A stretch of 64,000 bases of DNA from G963663315 sp965204925 (GTDB lineage: Bacteria > Pseudomonadota > Gammaproteobacteria > Arenicellales > Poriferihabitantaceae). The position numbers were made by a program, and so were the translations under genes. The stretch's first letter is position 1. The number at the start of each line of letters is the position of its first letter. Shown here in pieces: positions 28,447 to 35,958 of this stretch. Location: assembly GCA_965204925.1 (NCBI GenBank), contig OZ242021.1:310001-374000 (forward strand), written 5' to 3'. The notes beneath the pieces are model-generated. The model did not search any database. It was not told the DNA's origin and worked only from the letters and a program-made list of their open reading frames with translations.

Positions 28447-29505
28447 ATGACACGGGAAATGTTGAGAAAGCGGTTTCTCGGCGATAGCGGCTGGGCAGAC
28501 GCAAAAATTCATGCGCTCCCGCCCGATGCCTCATTTCGCCGATATTTCCGGCTTGACAAGCGCGGTTGCTCCGTGATGCTCATGGACGCGCCGCCCGAAC
28601 AGGAAAACACGGCCGCGTTTGCAAGGATAACGGAACACTTGCAACGCCTCGGAATCAGGACACCGACCCTGTACCGGACCGATTACGGAAACGGTTTCGT
28701 TTTACTGGAAGACCTGGGCAACAATACGTTTACCCGGCTCGTCGCCGCGGGGGTAGATGAAACCGGATTGTATGACCGGGCGATCGACTTGCTGACGGCT
28801 CTTTACCATCACCCGCACGCAACCGACCTTGATACCGGAAAATATGACTGGAACGCCTTTTTCAGGGAAGCGCAACTGTTTACCGACTGGTATCTGCCCG
28901 CCCTGTTCAATGCCCGTATCGGCGATTCCATGAAATGCGCTTATGCCGAGGCCTGGCGAACGGTCTTTGACGATCTGCCGACGCTGAAGCCGACGCTGAC
29001 CCTGCGCGACTACCACGTCGACAACCTGATGCTGGTCAACAACCACTGCGCTGTTCTGGACTACCAGGATGCCCTGATCGGTTCTCCCGCCTATGATGTC
29101 GTATCCCTGCTCGAAGATGCCCGCAGAAACATAAGCCCCGCTCTGGTGACCCGCAGCCTCAAACGCTACCTGGCCGGCTGGCAGGCGCCGGATGCGCAAA
29201 TTTTCAAACACCATTATGATGTATGGGGAGCGCAGCGTCATTGCAAGGTGGCCGGGGTCTTCATGCGCTTATGGTTGCGCGACGACAAACCGGTCTACCT
29301 GCACCACCTTCCGCGTGTCATCGGACTGCTCGCCGCCAAACTGTGCCAGCCATCGCTGCGACCCGTTGCAGAATGGGCAAGAGCCAGCCGTATCACTCTC
29401 GAACATCAGCAACCGGAAGGGTCCCGGCAGGAAATTCTCCGGAAAATCAACTTCACCGGCCTGTCCGCACGAGACCCCCGGCCACAACAGTTCGAGCGCC
29501 GCTAG
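28447..29505 (+). CDS. AmgK-like sugar kinase (aminoglycoside phosphotransferase fold)
   Basis: Protein of 352 aa with the APH/choline-kinase fold: DASFRRYFRL at the N-terminal lobe, VLLEDLGNNTF as hinge region, the catalytic loop LTLRDYHVDNLMLV (Asp as base) and LDYQDALIGSPAYDVVSLLEDAR with the metal-binding Asp. This pattern fits AmgK, the anomeric MurNAc/GlcNAc kinase of cell-wall recycling. AmgK usually neighbours the nucleotidyltransferase MurU, which is not adjacent here, so substrate assignment is tentative. It follows glnD by 21 bases and converges on tatC. Confidence 0.75.
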   Translation: MTREMLRKRFLGDSGWADAKIHALPPDASFRRYFRLDKRGCSVMLMDAPPEQENTAAFARITEHLQRLGIRTPTLYRTDYGNGFVLLEDLGNNTFTRLVAAGVDETGLYDRAIDLLTALYHHPHATDLDTGKYDWNAFFREAQLFTDWYLPALFNARIGDSMKCAYAEAWRTVFDDLPTLKPTLTLRDYHVDNLMLVNNHCAVLDYQDALIGSPAYDVVSLLEDARRNISPALVTRSLKRYLAGWQAPDAQIFKHHYDVWGAQRHCKVAGVFMRLWLRDDKPVYLHHLPRVIGLLAAKLCQPSLRPVAEWARASRITLEHQQPEGSRQEILRKINFTGLSARDPRPQQFERR

Positions 29506-29558
29506 CAGAAAGAGCATGCAGAGCGCACCGGTTCGGCAATTGAATGTCCGTCAGACGT

Positions 29559-30332
29559 TCACTGTTTGTCCCATTTCAGTGTCGGCGTCTGTGTCCGCCT
29601 TTTCATGAACCGGCAACAGTACAATCCCAGTTCGAACAAGGCCCATACCGGAAGCGCGAGCAACGTTTGCGAGAAAATGTCCGGAGGGGTGAGCAACATA
29701 CCGACAACAAATGCCACAACAATAATGTAGGGCCGCTTTTTGGCAAGGCTCTTTTCGTCTGTTATTCCCATGTAGACGACCAGCACGGTGGCGACAGGGA
29801 CCTCGAACGCCAGACCGAAGGCGAAGAACAGTTTGATGACAAAACTGAGGTAAGCGTTGATATCGGTCATGACAGCAACCCCTTCCGGGGCCGTGTTGGC
29901 AAAGAACTGGAATATGATCGGAAAAACCACGAAATAGGAAAACAGGATACCGAGATAGAACAAAATGCTGCTGGACAGCAACAACGGCGCCACCAGTCTC
30001 TTTTCGTTCCGGTACAGGCCAGGCGCGACAAACGCCCACAACTGATAGAGCAAATACGGTACGGCCAACGCACAGGCGCAGGCAAAGGCGAATTTGAACG
30101 GTACGAAGAACGGCCCGTGGGGTTCGGTTGAAATCATGCTGTTGCCCTCGGGCAGGGCGCTCATCAGTGGACGCGCAAGCGCCTCATAGAGCGTATTGGC
30201 GAATGGCGCGAGCAGGATAAAAAAGACCAGTACGGATAAAATGCTCCGCAACAAGCGGTCACGCAACTCAAGCAAATGGGAAACCAGCGTCTCCGGTGAC
30301 TCGTCAACAGCCTGATTGGGTGTGTCCGCCAT
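29559..30332 (-). CDS. tatC: Sec-independent translocase subunit TatC
   Basis: Core membrane receptor of twin-arginine export, 257 aa with six predicted membrane helices. The N-terminal LVSHLLELRDRLLRSI segment and the VFPIIFQFF...INAYLSFVIKLFFAFGLAFEVPV stretch are diagnostic. It starts 9 bases after tatB and is the last gene of tatABC. Confidence 0.97.
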   Translation of the reverse strand: MADTPNQAVDESPETLVSHLLELRDRLLRSILSVLVFFILLAPFANTLYEALARPLMSALPEGNSMISTEPHGPFFVPFKFAFACACALAVPYLLYQLWAFVAPGLYRNEKRLVAPLLLSSSILFYLGILFSYFVVFPIIFQFFANTAPEGVAVMTDINAYLSFVIKLFFAFGLAFEVPVATVLVVYMGITDEKSLAKKRPYIIVVAFVVGMLLTPPDIFSQTLLALPVWALFELGLYCCRFMKRRTQTPTLKWDKQ

Positions 30333-30341
30333 TACCTGTCT

Positions 30342-30914
30342 TTATTCACCGGCAGACGGTACGGATTCTGCGGGCGCCGCGGTTTTCCCGGTCTTTGGTT
30401 CCGGGGGCGCCGGCTTCTTTGCTGTCGCGGTTTTTTTCATCGTTGTTTTTCTCGTGGATGCATTCTTTGCCGCCGCCTTCCGCGAGGGTGTTTTCGCAAC
30501 TGTCTTGCTGGCAGTCGTCTTGCGCGCGGCCGTCTTCTTCGCAGCCGCCCTTTTCGGCGCTTTTTCCGCTGACTTGACTTCAGCGCTCACCTCGTTCAGT
30601 TCGGATGAAACATCGGCGACAGATTCCCGTATCTGCTCTCCTGTCTCCCTGAGCCCAAGAATATCCGGATTATCAGCCGCTTCTTTTATATCACTGGAAA
30701 TCGAACCCAATTCCTGTTTCAGTTCTTTAAGCTCGTGCAGTTCCTGTTCCCTGACCTCTTTTTTGATGTCGGCCTTGACTTCATTCAGCATACGCCGGCC
30801 CTTGCCCACCCAACGGCCGGTGGTACGGGCAACCCCGGGCAGTCTTTCCGGTCCGATCACAATGAGGGCAACGGCGCCGATGATCGCCATCTCCCAGAAT
30901 CCAATATCGAACAT
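30342..30914 (-). CDS. tatB: Sec-independent translocase subunit TatB
   Basis: Single-span Tat receptor subunit. MFDIGFWEMAIIGAVALIVIGPERLP is a standard N-terminus. The amphipathic helix follows, then a long Lys/Ala/Thr-rich tail (about residues 120-180, repeated AAKK/TARK-like units) that resembles histone H1-like low-complexity tails and is probably disordered. Length 190 aa. A 24-base gap separates it from tatA. Confidence 0.95.
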   Translation of the reverse strand: MFDIGFWEMAIIGAVALIVIGPERLPGVARTTGRWVGKGRRMLNEVKADIKKEVREQELHELKELKQELGSISSDIKEAADNPDILGLRETGEQIRESVADVSSELNEVSAEVKSAEKAPKRAAAKKTAARKTTASKTVAKTPSRKAAAKNASTRKTTMKKTATAKKPAPPEPKTGKTAAPAESVPSAGE

Positions 30915-30938
30915 CGGATACAGGCGTCCGCATTAAAG

Positions 30939-31208
30939 TCAGGATTTCCCTGTCCCGGCTTTCTGTTTGCCGGCGCCGGGTTCATCCTCCACAGCCACAG
31001 CCTCGGCCTCAGCGGCAACCTCTTCGATGCGATCCGATTCCAGAGAAGATTCCGGGGCGGAGTCTTCTTCCTTTACCGCCTTTTTGAAACCCCTGATGGC
31101 ACCGCCAAGATCACCACCCAGATTCCTTAACTTTTTAGTACCGAAAATCAATAGAACGATCACCAGAATGATGATCAACTGCCACACACTGATTCCACCA
31201 ACACCCAT
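30939..31208 (-). CDS. tatA: Sec-independent translocase subunit TatA
   Basis: Pore-forming Tat subunit, 89 aa. One N-terminal membrane helix (ISVWQLIIILVIVLLIFGTKKL) is followed by the amphipathic NLGGDLGGAIRGFKKA helix and an acidic tail. It is the first of tatABC and lies downstream of the his genes, as in several gammaproteobacteria. Confidence 0.96.
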   Translation of the reverse strand: MGVGGISVWQLIIILVIVLLIFGTKKLRNLGGDLGGAIRGFKKAVKEEDSAPESSLESDRIEEVAAEAEAVAVEDEPGAGKQKAGTGKS

Positions 31209-31286
31209 AACAACTCTCCACGCAGGTTAATTAATTTCTGTGACGTATTCACGCAAGACAAAAGCTGTGAATATGGGACTATCCAA

Positions 31287-31315
31287 ACCATATTCAGCGG
31301 ACAAATCCGGTTCAA
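31287..31315 (-). promoter_or_regulatory. Candidate tatABC promoter
   Basis: On the minus strand TTGAAC (31310-31315), a 17-base spacer and TATGGT (31287-31292) give a plausible sigma-70 promoter about 75 bases upstream of tatA. It lies in the 172-base gap after hisI, which holds no gene, so tat could be transcribed apart from his. Confidence 0.35.
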
Positions 31316-31380
31316 CTCAAGACTTGCCATTCCCGATAATATACACCGATTCCACCCGGAAACCCAATATGGGAAAGTTT

Positions 31381-31812
31381 TCAGCGGGAACGGTCGTCGA
31401 CAGAGCGATAAATGACGGACGGTTCCTTCAATACCGGATCGACCGCAACCCATTTCCCGTCCCGGTAGCGCAAGTAGAAACAGCTGTGGCGTCCGGTATG
31501 ACAGGCAATTCCACCAATTTGCCTGACCTGCATCAACACTGCGTCCGCATCACAATCAATGCGGACTTCCTCTACTTGCTGGACATGGCCGGATTCTTCC
31601 CCCTTTCTCCACAGTTTTTGTCTGGATCTGGAGAAGTAGACCGCCCTTCCCTGTTCCAGCGTCGCTCGCAACGCCTGGCGATTCATCCAGGCTACCATCA
31701 ATATCCGGCCGCTATCCCGCTCCTGGGCGATCGCCGGCGCCAGTCCGGCTTCGTTCCACTTGATTCGATCCAGCGCCACATCGATCGAAAATCCTTCTGT
31801 TATCTCATCCAT
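31381..31812 (-). CDS. hisI: Phosphoribosyl-AMP cyclohydrolase
   Basis: Third step of histidine synthesis, opening the purine ring of PR-AMP. The 143 aa protein is the HisI domain alone (MVAWMNRQALRATLEQG, YFSRSRQKLWRKGEESGH, the metal-binding RIDCDADA and CHTGRHSCFY). In enteric bacteria this is fused to HisE; no HisE domain follows in frame or in the adjacent 172 bases. It overlaps hisF by 13 bases. Confidence 0.96.
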   Translation of the reverse strand: MDEITEGFSIDVALDRIKWNEAGLAPAIAQERDSGRILMVAWMNRQALRATLEQGRAVYFSRSRQKLWRKGEESGHVQQVEEVRIDCDADAVLMQVRQIGGIACHTGRHSCFYLRYRDGKWVAVDPVLKEPSVIYRSVDDRSR

Positions 31813-32570
31813 CTAACCTCAATCCCCCTGTCCGACAGGCATTTCTTGGCTTGTCGGACCGTATATTCACCATAATGAAAGATGCTCGCGGCAAGTACCG
31901 CGTCAGCGCCGCCTTCCAGCACTCCGTCAGCCAGATGATCGAGGTTTCCCACACCCCCGGAAGCAATGACAGGAACGGAAACAGTGTCCGTAATTTCCCG
32001 GATCAAGGCAAGATCGAACCCGTGTCCTGTGCCATCCCGGTCCATACTGGTAACGAGCAACTCCCCGGCGCCGCAACCAACCATTTTTTCAGACCAGGCA
32101 ACTGTGTCAAGCCCGGTGGGGTTGCGGCCGCCATGAGTATAAACCTCCCATTTACGCATGCCTGGAATCTGTTTTGCATCGATCGCCACAACAATGCACT
32201 GGTTGCCAAAATGATCACTGGCCCGGCGGATGAAATCCGGATTTCTGACTGCGGTGGTATTGATCGAGACTTTATCGGCGCCAGCGTTCAATATCCGGCG
32301 TATATCCTCCAGTGTACGAATGCCGCCGCCCACCGTGAGCGGAATAAAGACCTGGCCGGCCACCTGTTCGACCACATGTAAAATGGTTTCACGGCCATCG
32401 GAACTTGCCGTAATATCAAGAAAGGCGATTTCATCGGCGCCCTGCTGATCATACCGGCGCGCCGCTTCTACCGGATCCCCGGCATCGCGGATATCGACGA
32501 AGCGGACACCTTTCACCACCCGTCCGTTATCAATATCAAGACAAGGAATGATACGTTTGGCCAAAGCCAT
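31800..32570 (-). CDS. hisF: Imidazole glycerol phosphate synthase cyclase subunit
   Basis: TIM-barrel subunit that uses ammonia from HisH to make IGP and AICAR. At 256 aa from the ATG at 32570 it has the family start MALAKRIIPCLDIDNGRVVKG with catalytic Asp11, and the second catalytic Asp in IVVAIDAKQI. The frame is open 40 codons farther upstream, over the end of hisA, and this is rejected. 13 bases separate it from hisA. Confidence 0.97.
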   Translation of the reverse strand: MALAKRIIPCLDIDNGRVVKGVRFVDIRDAGDPVEAARRYDQQGADEIAFLDITASSDGRETILHVVEQVAGQVFIPLTVGGGIRTLEDIRRILNAGADKVSINTTAVRNPDFIRRASDHFGNQCIVVAIDAKQIPGMRKWEVYTHGGRNPTGLDTVAWSEKMVGCGAGELLVTSMDRDGTGHGFDLALIREITDTVSVPVIASGGVGNLDHLADGVLEGGADAVLAASIFHYGEYTVRQAKKCLSDRGIEVRWMR

Positions 32571-32583
32571 TGATCTGCCCCCG

Positions 32584-33339
32584 CTACAGACCATAACTGC
32601 GTTCAACGGACCACTGATCCGCCACTCTCTGTCCCTCGGCAAAATCAAGCGCGCCCTCGTAAATCGCCCGCCCGGTAATGGCCCCGACAATACCTGATCC
32701 GGAGGCTTCGGCCAGTTTTTTAACGTTCTCTATATTATGGATTCCCCCGGAAGCAATGACCGGGATATTCACCGCCCGCGCCAACTCCACCGTAGCTTCG
32801 ATATTGACTCCCTGCATCATGCCGTCTCTGGCAATATCGGTATGGATGATCGCCTCCACGCCATCGGAGTCAAAACGCCGGGCCATATCCACCGCATCAT
32901 GTCCGGACAGCCTGGACCAACCCTCAATGGCAAGTTTCCCGTCCCGCGCATCAAGACCCACAATAACATGAGTCGGGAAAGCAGCGCACAAGTCACTAAT
33001 CAGATGGGGTTGCCGGATCGCCCGGGTTCCGATGATGACATAACGCACCCCGGCCTGAATATACACCTCAACCGTGTCTTCATTACGAATGCCTCCCCCG
33101 ACCTGAACCGGAACCTGCGGATGATTTTCCACAATCCGGTGAATGATGTCCGCATTCACAGGCTCTCCGGCCATAGCCCCGTCGAGATCGACGATATGCA
33201 GACGCCTCGCTCCCTCATCAACCCAGCGGGCTGCCATGGATACCGGGTCATGGGAAAACAGGGTCGACTGATTCATGTCCCCCTGGCGCAGCCTTACACA
33301 TTTGCCGTCCTTGATATCAATAGCCGGGATCAGCAACAT
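32584..33339 (-). CDS. hisA: ProFAR isomerase
   Basis: TIM-barrel isomerase acting before HisF/HisH. The 251 aa protein begins LLIPAIDIKDGKCVRLRQGD with catalytic Asp8 and has the second Asp in AIIHTDIARDGMMQG. It starts 2 bases after the hisH stop. Internally it shows the half-barrel duplication typical of HisA. Confidence 0.97.
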   Translation of the reverse strand: MLLIPAIDIKDGKCVRLRQGDMNQSTLFSHDPVSMAARWVDEGARRLHIVDLDGAMAGEPVNADIIHRIVENHPQVPVQVGGGIRNEDTVEVYIQAGVRYVIIGTRAIRQPHLISDLCAAFPTHVIVGLDARDGKLAIEGWSRLSGHDAVDMARRFDSDGVEAIIHTDIARDGMMQGVNIEATVELARAVNIPVIASGGIHNIENVKKLAEASGSGIVGAITGRAIYEGALDFAEGQRVADQWSVERSYGL

Positions 33340-33341
33340 AC

Positions 33342-34004
33342 CTAAACAACCCCGTTCCAGTGCAGGAAATTTTTCAGGAGTTTCAATCCGGCGCGCTGGC
33401 TCTTTTCAGGATGAAACTGGGTCGCGAACAGATTTTCGTTAGCGGCCGCTGCCGTGAAACGGTTACCGTACCCGCACTCACCGGCAATCTGTCCGCGGTC
33501 ATCGCTTTCCACGTAGTAACTGTGCACGAAATAAAACCGCTCGCCATCCTCGATGCCATGCCAGAGTGGATGGTCGTTGACAATCGACACCGTGTTCCAG
33601 CCCATGTGCGGAATTTTCAACCGCTGTGCGCGCACGGCCTCGCGATGCTGAGCGTGGCTCGAAAAATGCCGAACCCGTCCCTTGAGGATATCAAGACCAC
33701 GGGTCCCCTGATTTTCTTCACTGACGCTGTAGAGCGCCTGCAACCCCAGGCAAATGCCCAGCGCCGGACCCTCGCCGAGGCGTTTCCTGACCGTGCGCTC
33801 CAGTACCGGGTCGCTGTTGATTTGCCGGATCCAGGCGCCGATTGCCCCCTGTCCGGGTAATATCAGATAATCGGCAGACGCAATCTCCTCAGGATTCGCC
33901 GTTATCCTGACGTCATGACCGGGAGCAACGCAGGCAGCCGCCCGGCTGACCGATCTCAGATTGCCGGCGCCGAGATCGACAATGACTATCTTGTTCATTG
34001 ACAT
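33342..34004 (-). CDS. hisH: Imidazole glycerol phosphate synthase glutaminase subunit
   Basis: Class I glutamine amidotransferase partner of HisF, 220 aa. The nucleophile cysteine is in PALGICLGLQAL and the His-Glu pair in ATQFHPEKSQRAG. An in-frame ATG six bases in (33998) is an equal start candidate. It lies between hisB and hisA. Confidence 0.96.
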   Translation of the reverse strand: MSMNKIVIVDLGAGNLRSVSRAAACVAPGHDVRITANPEEIASADYLILPGQGAIGAWIRQINSDPVLERTVRKRLGEGPALGICLGLQALYSVSEENQGTRGLDILKGRVRHFSSHAQHREAVRAQRLKIPHMGWNTVSIVNDHPLWHGIEDGERFYFVHSYYVESDDRGQIAGECGYGNRFTAAAANENLFATQFHPEKSQRAGLKLLKNFLHWNGVV

Positions 34005-34024
34005 GACGGGGAATCCGCAGCCGC

Positions 34025-34615
34025 CTAAAGCACTCCCTTGGTCGAAGGCACATCGGCCACACGAGAATCTGCGGCAACAGCGCCGCGCAGTGCGCGCCCA
34101 AAGGCCTTGTACACCGTTTCCGCGATATGATGCGAGTTCCCGCCGCGCAGATTGTCGATATGCAGGGTGGTCAGCGCGTGGTTGCAGAAGCCCTGAAAGA
34201 ACTCATGGATCAGGGCGGTCGAGAATCCGCCTATATTGCGATCCGGATAATCAACGCAACTGATCAGCAACGGCCTCCCGGAAAAATCGATAACGACCCG
34301 GCTCAAGGCCTCGTCCAGGGGCACGAAAGAATGACCATAACGCGAGATTCCCTTTTTGTCGCCAAGCGCCTGCGCCACCGCCTGTCCCAGCGTGATACCG
34401 ATATCCTCTACCGTATGATGGTCATCAATGTGCAAGTCACCGCGCGCCGTGATTTCAAGATCAATCACACCATGCCGTGCGACCTGATCGAGCATATGCT
34501 CAAGGAACGGCACCCCGGTGTCGAATTTTCCCTCCCCGGCGCCATCAAGATTGAGGCTGACAGTAACCTGCGTTTCTTTGGTCGTACGGGTGACTCGGGC
34601 AGTCCTGTCGGTCAT
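34025..34615 (-). CDS. hisB: Imidazoleglycerol-phosphate dehydratase
   Basis: Monofunctional IGPD of 196 aa, dehydrating IGP to imidazole acetol phosphate. Metal-binding histidine motifs are clear: FLEHMLDQVARHG, LHIDDHHTVEDIG and ALTTLHIDNLRGGNSHHIAE. The ATG at 34615 gives a normal N-terminus; the frame is open 70 codons upstream but would overlap the dprA start. It lacks the phosphatase domain fused in enterics. This is the first his gene here; hisG, hisD and hisC are not in the window. Confidence 0.96.
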   Translation of the reverse strand: MTDRTARVTRTTKETQVTVSLNLDGAGEGKFDTGVPFLEHMLDQVARHGVIDLEITARGDLHIDDHHTVEDIGITLGQAVAQALGDKKGISRYGHSFVPLDEALSRVVIDFSGRPLLISCVDYPDRNIGGFSTALIHEFFQGFCNHALTTLHIDNLRGGNSHHIAETVYKAFGRALRGAVAADSRVADVPSTKGVL

Positions 34616-34701
34616 GTTGCAATACGGGGCAAGGGAAATAATACAGTGCATAGTATATGTGCATGCTCCCGCATTTGCCATCTGTTTTTGATGTGCGGGG
34701 G

Positions 34702-34729
34702 TTGAATATTCCCCGCGCTGTGCTAATCT
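34702..34729 (+). promoter_or_regulatory. Candidate dprA promoter
   Basis: TTGAAT (34702-34707), a 16-base spacer and TAATCT (34724-34729) precede dprA by about 40 bases. An AGGAA ribosome-binding site follows at 34759-34763. The divergent hisB gene starts at 34615; I see no clear promoter for it. Confidence 0.35.
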
Positions 34730-34769
34730 GGCAACCAGTATCAAAAACATACCTTGCAAGGAACCCGAC

Positions 34770-35864
34770 ATGTTAAGGGATTGGCTGGCTCTGATCTGTC
34801 TGAAATCCGTTTCTCTTGCCCGCAAGCGGGAGTTGGTCGAACGATTCGGCGCGCCGGCGGCCCTGTTTAACGCCAGCGAGCAGGTTCTGCGTCAGGCCGG
34901 GGTCAATTCCGGCAACGAAACAGCCGCTATCCTCGATCAGGCTGCAGACAGCGCCGCACTCATCGACAGGGGCCTGGAAGCGCTGGAAGCTCTGCAATGC
35001 AGTTATATCGGGTTCAATGAACCGCGCTTTCCCGCGCTGCTCAATGAAATCCCCAATCCGCCCCTCGGCCTGTTCATCAAGGGGCGGAGTGAACTGTTGC
35101 AAAATCCACAAATCGCCATAGTCGGCAGCCGCAGCGCCAGCCCTTCCGGGAAAAGAACGGCCTTTTCCTTCGCGGCGGAACTGGCGGGCATGGGATTGAC
35201 CATTACCAGCGGCCTGGCCTCAGGCATCGACAGTCATGCCCACCAGGGTTGCCTCTCCAGGAACGGGCATACCGTTGCAGTCACCGGAACCGGTATCGAC
35301 CGCATATACCCGAAGTCAAACCGGAGTTTGTACCACGAGGTTGCCGACAGGGGAGTCATAGCGACTGAATTTCCTCCCGGCGCCCCTCCCCTGCCGCACA
35401 ACTTCCCACTGAGGAACCGCATTATCAGCGGCTTGTCACTGGGCGTCCTCGTAGTCGAGGCGAGCATCCGCAGTGGCAGCCTGATCACGGCCAGGCTGGC
35501 GGCAGAGCAAGGTCGTGAAGTATTCGCCATCCCGGGCTCCATCCATGTCGTGACCAGCCGCGGTTGCCATTTCCTGATCAGGCAGGGCGCCAAACTGGTC
35601 GAGTCGACTGGCGATATCATGGAAGAACTTCAGCACTTCACCAACCTGCCGTCCGGCGCTGGAAACAGTGCGAAGGCGTCCGCAAAAATAACGGGAGATA
35701 AAAATCCGTTGTATAACCTGATAGACTACGCTCCGATTTCGACAGAGCAAATAATCGAGCAGAGCGGACTGGATGCACAGCAGGTTGTATCCATTCTGAC
35801 CGATTTGGAGTTGCAAGGACTGATTGTCGAAACCAACGGCAGTTATCAGCGCCTGCCTTCCTGA
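34770..35864 (+). CDS. dprA: DNA processing protein DprA
   Basis: Loads RecA on incoming single-stranded DNA during natural transformation. The 364 aa protein has an N-terminal SAM-like domain, the Rossmann core (IAIVGSRSASPSGKR, TITSGLASGIDSHAHQG, LPHNFPLRNRIISGLSLGVLVVEA) and a C-terminal winged-helix (DYAPISTEQIIEQSGL, about 310-364). The ATG has an AGGAA site 6 bases upstream. It precedes topA, a common pairing. Confidence 0.96.
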   Translation: MLRDWLALICLKSVSLARKRELVERFGAPAALFNASEQVLRQAGVNSGNETAAILDQAADSAALIDRGLEALEALQCSYIGFNEPRFPALLNEIPNPPLGLFIKGRSELLQNPQIAIVGSRSASPSGKRTAFSFAAELAGMGLTITSGLASGIDSHAHQGCLSRNGHTVAVTGTGIDRIYPKSNRSLYHEVADRGVIATEFPPGAPPLPHNFPLRNRIISGLSLGVLVVEASIRSGSLITARLAAEQGREVFAIPGSIHVVTSRGCHFLIRQGAKLVESTGDIMEELQHFTNLPSGAGNSAKASAKITGDKNPLYNLIDYAPISTEQIIEQSGLDAQQVVSILTDLELQGLIVETNGSYQRLPS

Positions 35865-35958
35865 CAACAACGGGCAAAATCCGGCAGGACGGTTGCAAAA
35901 TGAAAGAAAACATTACTCAACGGAACCACCCGCATAACGGGAACACTCAATAGTTGAT

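Noticed and set aside
30342..30914. Plus-strand frame of similar length opposite tatB
   Set aside because: It mirrors the low-complexity Lys/Ala tail and has no support.
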